Source: Suillus spraguei
Taxonomy: Eukaryota > Basidiomycota > Agaricomycetes > Boletales > Suillaceae
NCBI GenBank assembly: GCA_016800925.1
Contig: JABCPU010000220.1
Location: forward strand, 49,662 to 113,661
DNA length: 64,000 nt
Reading direction: 5' to 3'
Part shown: positions 11,848-22,409 of the stretch, one piece after another
How the letters are laid out: the number at the start of each line of letters is the position of its first letter
How positions within the stretch are numbered: the stretch's first letter is position 1
The notes under the pieces: model-generated
What the model saw: only the letters and a program-made list of their open reading frames with translations
The model's database searches: none
What the model was told of the DNA's origin: nothing
Program-made: the position numbers and the translations under genes

Positions 11848-13259
11848 TGTTGCTTCTTATAAGCATTCAAGATTCGAGCGGAGTTCTTCAAGTTTTTTTC
11901 TGGGAGCCATTCGTTGTCTCCTGATGAATATCCTTTCCAAGAAACAGATAGCGTCGACGAGTGCCGTTCCTTTGTGAGAAAGAATTGCTTCTATTTCATA
12001 TTCTTCTTCTTCTTGATAATGTCAGGTGGTGGTTCGGGGAAGTTCGGACCATGTACGTCTGTTTCGCTATAGGACGATAAGACAGAAGCGTGGAAGTAGG
12101 ATGAATTTTCCACTGCGGAGGGAGTTTGAGTGTGAACGTGATGGGTGATAAGACATCGATGATCAGGAAAGGTCCGTATCGCTTTGGCACAAGTTTCCTT
12201 GATGGGAGTTTGAGTCTAAGATTGGCAGCAGATAGCCAAACCTTATCTCCGATCTTCCATGGAATGTACTTATCTCCTCGGGATCGTTCGGCCATTGTTT
12301 GCATTGCAATGTTATGGCAGGCGATTGCTTCTTCTCTTATCTTCTGCAGGGATCGTACTCGATCTTCTGCTGCGGGGACTGATGAATCAGGGATAAGGTG
12401 AGGGATAGCGTGTGGTTCATATCCCATCATCAAATAGAAGGGTGATGCATTCCTTGCATCGTGTTTTCGGTGATTGTGGACGAATTCGGCGATTGGTAGA
12501 TGTTCTACCCAATCTTCAGGATTGTTGCGGCAATAGATGCGTAGGTATGTTTCAAGTTCTTGATTAAGCCTTTCCGTTTGACCATTGGTCTGAGGATGAT
12601 AAGCTGTAGATGGAGCAATGACGTAATCGAGAAGTCGGGCAAGCTCCTTAGAGAAGCGTGATAGGAACTGCGGACCTCGATCCGAGATAACTTTGTCATG
12701 GAGTCCAAATCAACGGTAAACATGTTTCAAGAATAGCTTAGCAATCCCTTCGGAAGTGACGGTTTTCAGACAAGGGATAATAATTACCCCCTTCATAAGG
12801 CCATGGTCTACCACGACCATGATACTGTCAAAGCCTCCAGAGACAGGGAGGTCAGTGATAAGATCAACAGAGACCTGGGAAAAGGGGCGAGTCGCAGAGG
12901 AAGGTATTGGGGCAAGTGGAGGGCGAACAGGATGTGTGTCGGCTTTCATTTGCTGACAAAGGCGCAACCTTCAACGTATTTCGAATATAAGAGCCCATAG
13001 CGGGCCACCAGGCTTCTCGTTTGACGAGTTCTTCAGTTTTGAATCTACCGGGGTGTCCCGCAGTAGGATGATCATGGTACCGTTTCAGGATATCGGGACG
13101 ATGTGCCGGTGGAATGTAGGCACGATTCTTAAAATAGAGGACATTCTCCTCAATCTTCCAGTCAGAGAGTGCCGATTTCATGGAGGAAGACACACCCATC
13201 AAGGGCATCGGACCTGTTTTGAAGACAGGGTCGTCGAGAGGGTCGAGGATGACAAACAT
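11848..13259 (-). pseudogene. Gypsy integrase with C-terminal chromodomain, frameshifted
   Basis: Domains in order on the minus strand: an HHCC zinc-binding part (RYHDHPTAGHPGRFKTEELV, about 13,080-13,020), the integrase core ([23 protein letters not shown], about 12,880-12,790), and the C-terminal domain (GDKVWLSAANLRL, PKRYGPFLIID, about 12,260-12,150). Then, in another frame at about 11,990-11,850, comes a chromodomain core ([19 protein letters not shown]). The chromodomain of chromoviruses reads histone marks and directs integration to heterochromatin. Frame changes near 12,900, 12,480 and 12,000 show this copy is dead. Confidence 0.8.
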
Positions 13260-13319
13260 CCTTCAGATCGGTGTCAATGAGACGAACGAATAGAGCGTCA
13301 GGGAGGAGGTCTGGTCCTG

Positions 13320-14746
13320 TTATCGTCTTTGCCAGAGTCGTAGTCGGCCGGCGGGATAGTGCATCAGGTACGCCAATTTAGTACCTGCAACATGATGCAG
13401 TTCAATGTCGTAAATAGACAAAATCAATTGCCAATGTGCTTGACGACGGGTAAGCTTCTGTGCACTTCTAAAGTACAGAAGATTCTTGTGGTCGGTGAAT
13501 ACCAGGACGGGTGCGGGTTTCCTTCAAGATAATGGCGCCATTCATTCAATGCCCGAATTACGGCAAGGAGTTCCCGATCAAAGATCTGGTAATTGTGTTC
13601 TGTGGGGTTCAAAGATTGTGAGAGATATGCACATGGGTGATAAACACCATTCTCGTCAGTCTGCAAGAGAACTCCGCCAGTTGCTATGAGCGAAGCGTCT
13701 GTAGCAATAGCAAATTGTCGGAAGGATCAGGGTTACGGAGTACCGTTGGGATGTGAAGCATTGTTTCAGTTCTTCGAAGGTGTCCATACATTCGGTTGAC
13801 CAATCGAAGGCCTTATCTTTCTTTGTCAATTCGATAAGGGGTGAGCGATATCAGAGTAATGGGAAATGAACGTGCGGTAGAAGTTGCAGAAACCAAGGAA
13901 TGACCAAACATCTTTTACAGATTTCGGGACTGGCCATTTGGAGATTCCCTTGGTCTTGGCGGTATCCATAGCAATTGTCCGGGGCGAATTATCATTCCAA
14001 GGTATTCCACTTCTTCTGCATCGAAGGTACATTTCTCCGGTTTCAAGAACAGATGTTCTTTTCGTATCTTCATCAAAACCGTCTTGTCCATTCGCGATGT
14101 TCTGCCATAGTTGTGGAGAAAATCAAGATATCATCCATGTAGATAACCATCCATCCTTCATTGATTTCCTGTTGGAAGTATGATTCATGTATGCTTGGAA
14201 AGTTGCCGGGGAATTACAAAGGCCAAAGAACATGATGTTTGGTTCAAAGAGGCCGAATTCCGTAGTGAAAGCAGCTTTCCACCTATCATCAGGATGGATG
14301 CGAATATTGTTATAGCCGGACCGGATATCCATTTTCGTAAAGAACTGTGCGCTGTGAAGGTGTGCGACGAGGAAATAGGAAGTGGGAGTGGATAGGCGTT
14401 CTTGACTGTCCAATCATTGATGTAGCGATAATCTTGACAGGGACGCAATTCTCCACTCTTCTTTCCCACAAAGAAGAAACCACTGGCTTGGGGTGACTTC
14501 GATTCTGAGATAAAACCTTTCGCAACGTTTTCATCGATAAACGTTTTGACGGCAGCGTGTTCTTTTTCTGATAGTGGGTAAACCTTAGACGTACGAGGGA
14601 TGAAACCGGGTTTAGTATCAATCCGATGATCAATACCAGGGCGTTCGGGGGGTAGTTTGTTTAGTCCGTCTTTAGCAAAGACGTCTGCAAGTTGTGCAAA
14701 TAGTCCGGGACCAATTCTTCGAAGGATTTCTTTTTCTTTTCCTTCT
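13320..14746 (-). pseudogene. Gypsy reverse transcriptase and RNase H, frameshifted
   Basis: The RT fingers and palm are split over two frames: GELRPCQDYRYINDWTVKN near 14,450-14,390 and FTKMDIRSGYNNIRIHPDD near 14,345-14,285. The catalytic YMDD box lies at about 14,145-14,115. RNase H follows at 13,740-13,390 ([20 protein letters not shown], then [21 protein letters not shown]). The order and motifs are those of Ty3/gypsy pol. Several frame changes break the reading frame. Confidence 0.85.
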
Positions 14747-15898
14747 CATCTGTGGCAAATTCTGAGCTTTGTTACTGTATTTCGGAAGGGAGATCGTGGA
14801 GTAATTGGGAAGTTGTTCGAGTTGGGAAGTTCCATCTCGTGTGAGAGGTGTATCCATGGATACTTCTTTATGATTCTCATACTGATCCCATCAGTATCAT
14901 ACTCCACAAGAAATTCTCCATCTCCTAGCTCGTAAGAAGAAACTTCACGTACTTCTGGTGCATGCCAGACATCTTGCATTGTGTTGAATTGGTCATCATC
15001 CTCTGTTGGGATCAACGAGGGCACGGGTTCTTCTTCATCGGGGATTTCCTCAATTGAAGCCAAGGGAGTATGTTGAAGAGTTTTCGGGGGAACATAAAAC
15101 TTGGATAGTTTTGGTACATTTGTATCCCGTCCAGGGATCTCTTCTTCTGCTTTTCTTTTTCCATACTTCTGTTCTTCTATTGGTCGTTGCTCCATAGGTT
15201 CTTGGCTGATCCGATATTCGGGCTCAGATTCATTCTTGCGCTTTTCTGCGCAGGGAATTGGTGATACCGCTCGTGGTAATTGTACACGGGAGTAGGGTCG
15301 ATGGTGCTCGAAGTTTGTACTTCTGGTTTGGGGTTGTTGGGAATAGAAGGGATTACGAGGGATCTCGGAAGTCGGGAATGTTGCCATTTCTTAGAATGAC
15401 AATTGAAGGCTGAGGGCAATCCATTCATCTTCCAATCCATATCCATATCAACTTCTATTTCATCCGATTTCGTTGTTCGGGAAGGACTAGTGTTTCAGCA
15501 GCCCAATCTATACTTGGGTTCATTGCGCATAACCATGGAATTCCCAGAAGGATTTGATCTCTTCTTCCTAGTTTGGTGATGTTGAATTTTCCATACATGG
15601 TTCGTTCATCGATTTTGACTACTAGGAGACAGTAGTGTGTAATTGGTCCTCCTTTGATAAGAGTTCCATCTGCCATAGTGACTCGAAATGGTGTTTTGAG
15701 TTTTCGTCGTGTGATTTGATGGAGTTTCACAAACTCTTCGGAAATGAACGTTCCTGCCACTCCTGAATCAATAACAGCAGTGGTGTCGACGGATTTTAAG
15801 CGAGTACGTGAGTGGAGGGTGATAGGAACATGAAGTTCTTTTCTTTCACCTACAGTGCGTACAAGTCTTAGTAATACATTGGGAGAAACATACGTCAA
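14746..15898 (-). pseudogene. Gypsy aspartic protease and linker region
   Basis: The frame 15,898-15,455 carries a retropepsin-like domain with active-site motif VIDSGVAGTFI, where DSGAT...FI is usual, and the second-half hydrophobic motif ILLGIPWL. The frame 15,387-14,746 is a charged, Pro/Glu-rich linker leading to the RT. Gag and this part are in different frames, separated by about 85 nt that include stops. Confidence 0.7.
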
Positions 15899-15981
15899 AT
15901 CTTTGTTTCTCCAAGTTAAAAATCCTCAACAATCCGCCTTACAGTTTCTTCGTCTTCTTCTTCTTCTTTGACTTCGGTTTG

Positions 15982-16788
15982 TCAGAGCGGGGTCTTCTTC
16001 TTTCTGTCAGGACAATTATGAATGCGATGTCCTGTCTTCTTGCATCCGAAGCATTGTCCCTTCTTCATGCATTCGGATCTCTCCATATCGGAGATTCGAT
16101 CTACGACCATTGCGTTGGAATCACGGTTCGGTATGTAACGTGCATTTCCATAGTTCTTCTTCTTCTGTTGTGGAGCATGACGTGTCCTCATGGCTTGAAG
16201 GCGATGATGGGAATTGTCAATGGAAACGCATTGCAGCACAACGTCTTGGAATACTTCTGAGACATCTCCTAGTGCAAAAAGCTTTGTAAGGATGCCCCAA
16301 TTCAGGCCATCTTGGAAGAACTGGATCTTCGTTGCATTATCGGTGATATGAGCCTTGGCTGCAAGTGCCTCGAAATCAGCAATGTAGGTGTGAAGATCTC
16401 CACTTCCTTGTTTGAGGTCCCTGAGTTTCGTGAGTGCAGTGCCTTTGGTATCTACTGGGTCGAAGGCTTCTTTGAAGCTTTTCATAAAATCCACCATTGT
16501 CCCATAACCAACTTTTTGTCCAGAGGTGTCGGTTGATTGAGCATGGTCAAGGAATTGCTCTTTCCAGGATTTGGCATTCCTTTCGGTCATAAAGGATGTT
16601 ATGAAAATGATCTTCTGCTTGTCGGTAGTGTAAAGCTTTTCGTTGATGTCGAAGTGAAGATTGCATGACTGGATAAATTTGCGAGAATTGTCGCGATCTC
16701 CATCAAAAGTGTTTGGCTGGCTGATCTTGTATTTAAATTCTTTGGTTGTCATAGTTGGCGATTCGTCTGGTGAGTTATACTTTCTCAA
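15982..16788 (-). CDS. Gypsy Gag protein with CCHC zinc knuckle
   Basis: A 268-residue open frame. The retrotransposon Gag domain covers residues about 10-190 (PNTFDGDRDNSRKFIQSC, W-x-E-Q-F at AKSWKEQFLDHA, FKEAFDPVDTKGTALTKL). The zinc knuckle CFGCKKTGHRIHNC (CX2CX4HX4C) is near the C-terminus. It would form the particle and bind the element RNA. It starts 165 nt from the 5' LTR, as expected. The frame is intact although pol downstream is not. Confidence 0.85.
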   Translation of the reverse strand: MRKYNSPDESPTMTTKEFKYKISQPNTFDGDRDNSRKFIQSCNLHFDINEKLYTTDKQKIIFITSFMTERNAKSWKEQFLDHAQSTDTSGQKVGYGTMVDFMKSFKEAFDPVDTKGTALTKLRDLKQGSGDLHTYIADFEALAAKAHITDNATKIQFFQDGLNWGILTKLFALGDVSEVFQDVVLQCVSIDNSHHRLQAMRTRHAPQQKKKNYGNARYIPNRDSNAMVVDRISDMERSECMKKGQCFGCKKTGHRIHNCPDRKKKTPL

Positions 16789-16858
16789 TGCCTACACGCG
16801 CTGTCTTGCTGTCTGTTAGGGCTTGTCTTCTGTCAGAGGGCTTCTCTTGACAATTGGT

Positions 16859-16878
16859 TTAGCGTACGCGTACGCTAA
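16859..16878. promoter_or_regulatory. Perfect 20-bp palindrome in gypsy leader
   Basis: A perfect inverted repeat centred on ACGCGT (TTAGCGTACG and its complement), between the LTR and gag. A close relative lies inside the long LTR1 variant at 35,591-35,612, changed symmetrically at two CpG positions. It could be a protein-binding site; the function is unknown. Confidence 0.4.
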
Positions 16879-16952
16879 TCTGCTTATCTAAGCAATCAGG
16901 TTTCGGGGTCAAAGACTGGATAGTCAACAATCAAAATGAGACTTTAATCTTT

Positions 16953-17428
16953 TGTTACGAACTGGGGTGGCATCACCAGCGACAGTGAAAAGACACAGAC
17001 GGTCTGCTGGGAAGTTCTACAATGTCCAAAAGAGGACAAGGTGAAAGTACAAGGAACACGTTCCAAGTACGATCAAGGGTCTAGCCTCAAGGATAAGTCC
17101 GAGAGGTTCTTATGAGAATAGAGACTAAGGCTAAGGAGTGCTTAGACTTAGAGATGATTCAAGGACGACTTAGGTTGGAGACCTAAGCGAAGGAAGTTCC
17201 AGGTAAAACCCAGTAAGATTAAAGTAAAGAATCTACTACAAGTACACTGTGCTTATATAGGGAGATATGTGCGCACAGACCAGGTAACCGTGAGAATGTA
17301 ACTGCGTATCCTAATAAGGAAGGCATGTGTTGTACAGATGCGTTGAGCATATGAGTCAAAGTCATGTGACATGATATACAAGTAAGAAGATAAAGGGAAA
17401 ATGAATAGGGGCACATACAACTGTAACA
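16953..17428 (-). repeat. LTR, family LTR1 (5' LTR of gypsy element), 476 bp
   Basis: Begins TGTTACGAACTGGGG and ends TGTAACA on the + strand, so it has TG...CA ends. Relatives lie at 35,180-35,802, 45,865-46,339, and as fragments at 10,437-10,588 and 21,912-22,070. Its 3' boundary cuts directly into the open frame of the unknown zinc-binding gene. Confidence 0.85.
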
Positions 17429-20305
17429 GAGGGAGGTTTTGGCAAGGTTTGTTCTTTGATCTGTTGTTGATGGCTCCATATTTGAAGGTGTGCTGGTATG
17501 TACAGTGTGTTGTCCAGGTAGGCACACTGCTTGCAGTGACTGTGATCGAGATAGCACACTCAGGACATCCTGAATGCCCGCAGAAACCACATGGATGAGT
17601 CTCTCCAACCTAGTATTTAGAATCATCAGTGTTAGTAAATCAACATTAATAAAAGACATACCTGTTCCTTCATGCTGATGACCTTGGGCGTGTTGCACAA
17701 TGCACGAAGGATGTGTGCACCCATATGACAGTGCATGTCTGGTACCTTTGCCTCGCACAGCGGACACATCATGACACGCTCTCCTTCGGATGCTGTTAGC
17801 AAGCTGTTTGCCTCAACTGAGGACACTGCGACAGTCCCTAATATATAAAAGAATTATCAGAAACAATATGCGTCATTAAACTAAGTAAGACTTACCATCA
17901 GAGAGTTGATAAGGGAAGGATTTGATGTTCGGGGGCAAGACGGACACAATCGACTTAAGTGATACCTTGATTTCGACAGCTTTAGCCCAGAGAAAATCAC
18001 ACGCGGTGTAAAGATACAGCCTAGCTTGGGCTGTAGATAAACCACTGCCTAAACTAGTATGTTAGTCTTGTGCTCTGTCTAGTCTGCTTCACTTGTAAGA
18101 ACAAGAGTGTTCGACCCTAAAGGGGGATGCCTAATTAGTATGGTCAAGTTCGAGTCTAACTTATTTGCGAAACAAGTGTCTGAGTCAGCGGTAAGTTGCC
18201 ACAGTCAGCGATGATACTGCTGGAACTAGCGTCATGCGTTGCAGTGCTACTGTTGTCGAGATAAAGTCAGTAACAGTTGTGTCTAGCAAGCGATGTCAAG
18301 CAGTGGTCTCTGCGGTAGCAGTAAGGTTGCGAGCGGTGCAAAGAAACAGTAAAGTAGTCCGCGGTACTTTCAGCGGTAAAGTAGCAGAGCGTGAAAAGTT
18401 CAGTCAAAAGTAACAATCAAAAGTCCAGCAGTATGCCAGCGGTAACGGAGAATGAGCATGATGTATTAACGAGCGATAAGGGAACTTTAAAGACTATGTC
18501 CACTACTGGGTTGATCCAGAGCTAGACAATAATCCTGACCTATAGTATGTGCAATGGTGTAAAATCAGGTACTGTATTGTGTTGGGTATGCGGTGCTTAT
18601 ATCCTAATTTGTATGTACTCGGAATACTCTAGGCGAGATCAGTAGCGCTGGAGTGTAGTAACCGCTGTAAGTATACATAGCGCGAGGCGCTGCAGCACGA
18701 GGCAACATGTAATAACACTTGCTGTGGAATCAGTGATAACGAACAGGAAACAAACTATGCACCAAATGGAGCTATGTGGATGCGGCAAGGACATGGAAGG
18801 ACATCGGTTTGTGGAATGAGGTGCAGTAGTCAGTATGGAGTGCGGTAAGCGTGGGATGCCGCCGGTACTGCTAAAGGGGTAAGAAGGCCATGGACTAGTG
18901 GTAACTCCTGTAGACGTGAGACGAGTGTCAAAATATGGGGTTTTAAGCCCAGCGCCAATATGTTCATTACAGCGGTTTGCAATGCATCCCAAGGGACTTT
19001 CCAGGTGTTCTGACCACTGTTAACTTGAGTGAATGCATCACTGTTGATGTTGTCCTGGAAGTGGATGAAAGTTGCTTCAGGGTTAACTGGCTCAACAAGG
19101 GTGCCAGGAACAGACACAATGATGATGCATTCTGTGGAGTCGGGGGTCCCCTGGATTATTGAGCGAGCAGTAACATACCCTCCATCCCACAAAAAGTATT
19201 GTGAGGCATCAGGTGAAGCATCTGTTGGGATGACAGTAAGAAGTTGTCCAGTGATCTTTGCAGTGGAACGCAAGGCTTTCATGACAGTGATGTTGATGGA
19301 TGTGTGAGATATGCCATTGAGACTTGCTGATGTGGAATGAATTACACTGATAGACAATGTATGACCTGAGCGAAGGATAGTCAGGAAGATATCACCAACA
19401 AGAAAAAGGTTTTGGTCTGTGATCCATCCTGCTGACATGTCGATCCATTTGTTCACTTTCGTGTATCCTTCACGCACATGTTCGAGTCGATTGAGTGACT
19501 TTGAGACAAAGTCTTTGTTGATGACCAATCGGCAAACAGTTTGCTTGTGAATACATTGCCCATTGTACAAGAGATAGTCATTGGGACGTATACCAGGGCC
19601 TTGCGGCAATTGCAGGGTCAATGATGTCAGGTTTGCGGGAATGAGTTGATGGGAGGGTGCATGCAAGGGAGCATCCCTGGGGGACTTGTCAATCAACGCT
19701 TCCTGGAAGGTTAGCATGAGTTCTTCATCATCATGGCACTCGGGTTGTAACTCCCCGTCTCCCTCATCTCCCAAGGTCATCTCTAGACACTGTACAGCAG
19801 GAATGACCACAACAGGGGGAGGAAGATCAGGTATATGACTGGGGTCCAGGAGTTCTTCATCTGTACAGACACCAAAGTACTTGTTTTGTCTGACTGGTTG
19901 CATCATGTCAATGGTAGGGTTGTTGAAGTGTGCTGTGAATGAATAGTGAACTGGATCAAGCTGGGACTTAGACAGGATAGTTAAAGCAGCATCTCGACCT
20001 CTGCCAAGTTAACGGAAGATCACATTGCCCCGCAATGATATCACCTTTCCAGATCTCACGATTGATGTGATCGACTCCCTCATGCCGTGTAAGTTTGAGA
20101 TGCTGATGCCCCGGATTAAGCTTGGGATGACATTTAAAAACACTATTGATATCCTTTGCTGCACCGAGACGATCAATGGCCTGAGCATAAGAGCAGGCAG
20201 AATTATGACCTCTGATCATACACGTGCAACTGAACAGAATCTCCAGTGGGTCATCTCCAACATCACCAAGGTAAAAGTGCGTGTGAGGGTCCAATACTGT
20301 CGAGA
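17429..20305 (-). pseudogene. Unrecognised zinc-binding protein gene, broken by insertions
   Basis: One coding sequence can be followed through TE insertions. The part 20,305-19,970 (LDPHTHFYLGDVGDDPLEIL, CSYAQAIDRLGAAKDINSVF) is followed by a frame change. The long frame 19,980-18,972 runs to KVPWDALQTA. The 965-bp solo LTR (18,007-18,971) interrupts it, and the coding sequence resumes beyond as CDFLWAKAVEIKVSL. Introns lie near 17,895-17,838 and 17,660-17,609. The C-terminal part has Cys/His pairs (MMCPLCEAKVPDMHCHMGAH; HPCGFCGHSGCPEC), suggesting zinc binding. It ends where the gypsy LTR begins. The family is common-looking for Agaricomycetes, but I cannot name it. Confidence 0.65.
18007..18971 (-). 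repeat. Solo LTR, family LTR2, 965 bp
   Basis: TGTAAAGATACA at the low end and ...TTACA at the high end give TG...CA termini. It is flanked by GCGG(T) on both sides (18,003-18,006 and 18,972-18,975), a 4-5 bp target duplication. The gene around it reads through in frame once the LTR is skipped. It matches in reverse the 5' LTR of the element at 34,926-36,506. Confidence 0.85.
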
Positions 20306-20307
20306 TA

Positions 20308-21909
20308 CAGTGGCTCAAAAAACTGTCCGCATGTTTTGACATTTTTCACTATCTATGATATTGTGTGAGAATGAACAAATTCCTCAAGGACATACTTATA
20401 CCACATTGTAGTATGGCTTCAGGGCTTTCATTTGAGCCCTACACCGTGGGAATCGGTGGAGATATGGTGGAGATACAAGGCTCACAAAATGGTGACTCAT
20501 GCGGACAGTTTTTTGACTCAAGTATTTTACAGTAATAACCAGGTATTCTAGTATTTTGTATGACCTCCCTTGGCTTTAATTACTGCCTCTATCCTTCTAG
20601 GCATACTCTCAATTAATTTCTGGCAATCCTCAGCTGTGATCTTCCCCCATTCCACTGCTACTCTCTCCCAAAGCTCCCATACTCCTTTAGGGGGGTTTTC
20701 ATAGGCTTGAAGCTTTTTCTTGAGTGTTCCCCAGAGATGTTCAATGACATTGACATCAGGAGACTGTGCTGGCCAGTCAAGAACATTGATGTTATGTTCT
20801 TCAAACCATTCCCTAGCTCTTCTGGATGTGTGCTTGGGATCATTATCCTGTTGGAAAATGATATCTTCTTCATCAATCCCTGATTCTGCCAAGCTAGGCA
20901 GCAAGTGGTCATTTAAAATGTCCACATACTGCTCAGCATTCATCTTTCCCTCAACCTCAGCAAGCATTCCCACACCATTCCATCCCATACAGCCCCATAC
21001 CATTAAAGAACCTCCTCCAAACTTGACAGTCCCATTAACCTCTCTGTCTGTTAGGCCATCTCCCTTCTTTTTCCATACATACACCTTCCCATCTGACCCA
21101 ATCCTATTGATTTTGGTCTCATCTGACCATATAACACGCTTCCAGTCCTCTACAGTCCAGTGTTGATGAGCTAAGGCAAAGGCTAGTCTTCTCTGCCTAT
21201 GTTTGATGGAGAGAAGAGGCTTTTTCTTCTTTGTTACTGCCTTGAGAACATTCCTCACAGTTTGTGAAGAGACAGGGGTAGTGATGGTGGAATTGATATA
21301 ATGGGTGGCTTGGACAGCATTATCAGCCTTTCCTGTAGTGATATGTTGGATAATAGCCCTTTTGTCAGTAGAGGTAAGCTTGGATGGACGTCCTCCACAA
21401 GAGTTTTCCTTGTCTGGGTGGCTTTCTTTGATGAACTTGGCCACAGTGGACTTGCATACTCCAGTTCTAGAGGAAATTTGGCGAGCAGAGAGGCCAGCAT
21501 AAGACAGAGAGAGGATATTATCTCTTTGAGCAGAGGAGATGGCTTTCATGGTGATTATGACTATGATACATGAGATATTCTGGTTTATATAGTTAGATAT
21601 AGTCATAAAATAACATAATGACACCACTTTATAATTTATATAATAGTGGCATGATTTTTATGGTGTCATAAATAATGATTTATATAGTTTTAATATACAC
21701 TCAAAAAACTGTCCACATGAGTCATCATTTTATAAGCCTTATATCTCCACCATATCTCCGCCGATTCCCACGGTGTAGGGCTCAAATAAAAGCCCTGAAG
21801 CCATACTACAATGTGGTATAAGTATGTCCTTGAGGAATTTGTTCATTCTCACACAATATCATAGATAGTGAAAAATGTCAAAACATGCAGACAGTTTTTT
21901 GAGCCACTG
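20308..21909 (-). mobile_element. Tc1/mariner element with long terminal inverted repeats
   Basis: 1,602 bp flanked by TA target duplications (20,306-20,307 and 21,910-21,911). The ends begin CAGTGGCTCAAAAAACTGTC. Inverted repeats of about 215 bp (20,308-20,525 and 21,700-21,909) differ at about eight positions, all of them transitions. Each repeat has a second, inverted copy of the TCAAAAAACTGTCC motif at its inner edge, as in IR/DR-type Tc1 elements with two transposase sites per end. The transposase is intact. On the right it touches an LTR1 fragment and on the left the unknown gene, so it sits at a composite junction. Confidence 0.92.
20548..21549 (-). CDS. Tc1/mariner DD34E transposase
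   Basis: A 333-residue cut-and-paste transposase that would cut at the inverted repeats and insert at TA. The start ATG at 21,549 (MKAISSAQRDNILSL) begins the helix-turn-helix; an upstream in-frame start at 21,627 adds 26 non-conserved residues. It has a paired-like DNA-binding domain (ARQISSRTGVCKSTVAKFI, GRPSKLT) at about residues 1-110. The catalytic triad is D in VIWSDETKI, D in IFQQDNDPKHTS and E in NVIEHLWGTLKKKL, with 34 residues between the second D and the E. The length is normal and there are no frame breaks, so it could be active. Confidence 0.93.
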   Translation of the reverse strand: MKAISSAQRDNILSLSYAGLSARQISSRTGVCKSTVAKFIKESHPDKENSCGGRPSKLTSTDKRAIIQHITTGKADNAVQATHYINSTITTPVSSQTVRNVLKAVTKKKKPLLSIKHRQRRLAFALAHQHWTVEDWKRVIWSDETKINRIGSDGKVYVWKKKGDGLTDREVNGTVKFGGGSLMVWGCMGWNGVGMLAEVEGKMNAEQYVDILNDHLLPSLAESGIDEEDIIFQQDNDPKHTSRRAREWFEEHNINVLDWPAQSPDVNVIEHLWGTLKKKLQAYENPPKGVWELWERVAVEWGKITAEDCQKLIESMPRRIEAVIKAKGGHTKY

Positions 21910-21911
21910 TA

Positions 21912-22070
21912 TGTGCGCACGGACCAAGAGAGATGTGAGAATGTAAGTGCGTATCCAAAGAAGGAAGGTGACTATAGTACAAATGCATTGAGCATATGAG
22001 TCAGAGTCTCATTATGTAATATACAAGGTAAAGGAGACGAAAAATGAATAGGGGCACGTACGACTGTAAC
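21912..22070 (-). repeat. LTR1 fragment beside Tc1
   Basis: The right-hand 159 bp of LTR1 (from ATGTGCGCACGGACC to GTACGACTGTAACA). The left 310 bp are missing. Truncation near ATGTGCGC is very close to where the 10,437 copy is truncated. Confidence 0.8.
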
Positions 22071-22303
22071 ACCTCGATATTAATCTTGGAATCATGGACT
22101 GAGAGAGAAGATGAACCTTGCGAGTCTGAATCTGATTGGCCCCAGTATGAGCTGGGACCTCGAGAAGGAGGCGATAAGTTAGGGAAATCTTGCAAGTATG
22201 CTGTGGTATCTTCCATTAATTGTATGTTGAAGTCTATGTCTGGGCTATTAGAATGCCCAGACGCTGATGAATCCGTATTGGGGTCTGATCCGACGAAGAC
22301 CAT
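22071..22303 (-). pseudogene. Probable N-terminal exon of the broken zinc-binding gene
   Basis: Frame from ATG 22,303: MVFVGSDPNTDSSASGHSNS, then LMEDTTAYLQDFPNLSPPSR and SDSDSQGSSSLSVHD. It is open until the LTR1 fragment cuts it at 22,070. The same strand and the next downstream coding piece (20,305) suggest it is the start of that gene, split by the LTR and Tc1. A longer frame starts at 22,408. Confidence 0.45.
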
Positions 22304-22409
22304 TGTTTGATGTGAGGTGGCTATATGCGCCTCATTTCTGATGGGAGCCGAGTTTTCATAACGTGCTGGGAAATCAGACTGAGTGTATGCATGCAACATA
22401 GAATACATA

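Larger units (their letters stand above)
10437..17428 (-). mobile_element. Ty3/gypsy chromovirus retrotransposon, decayed
   Basis: On the minus strand the order is 5' LTR (17,428-16,953), a leader of about 165 nt, gag, protease, reverse transcriptase, RNase H, integrase, chromodomain, an extra zinc-knuckle ORF and a truncated 3' LTR. This is the domain order of Ty3/gypsy elements of the chromodomain group (chromoviruses). Many frame changes interrupt pol, so the copy cannot be autonomous. It sits inside an unrecognised zinc-binding gene whose remains continue at 17,429. No target-site duplication can be read because the low-coordinate end is truncated. Confidence 0.85.

Noticed and set aside
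15006..15295. Plus-strand ORFs opposite gypsy pol
   Set aside because: Shadow frames of the minus-strand linker.
16953..17428. Idea that this LTR is a solo insertion unrelated to the gypsy element
   Set aside because: It sits exactly 165 nt before gag in the right orientation, and a fragment of the same family is at the other end, so a 5' LTR is the simpler reading.
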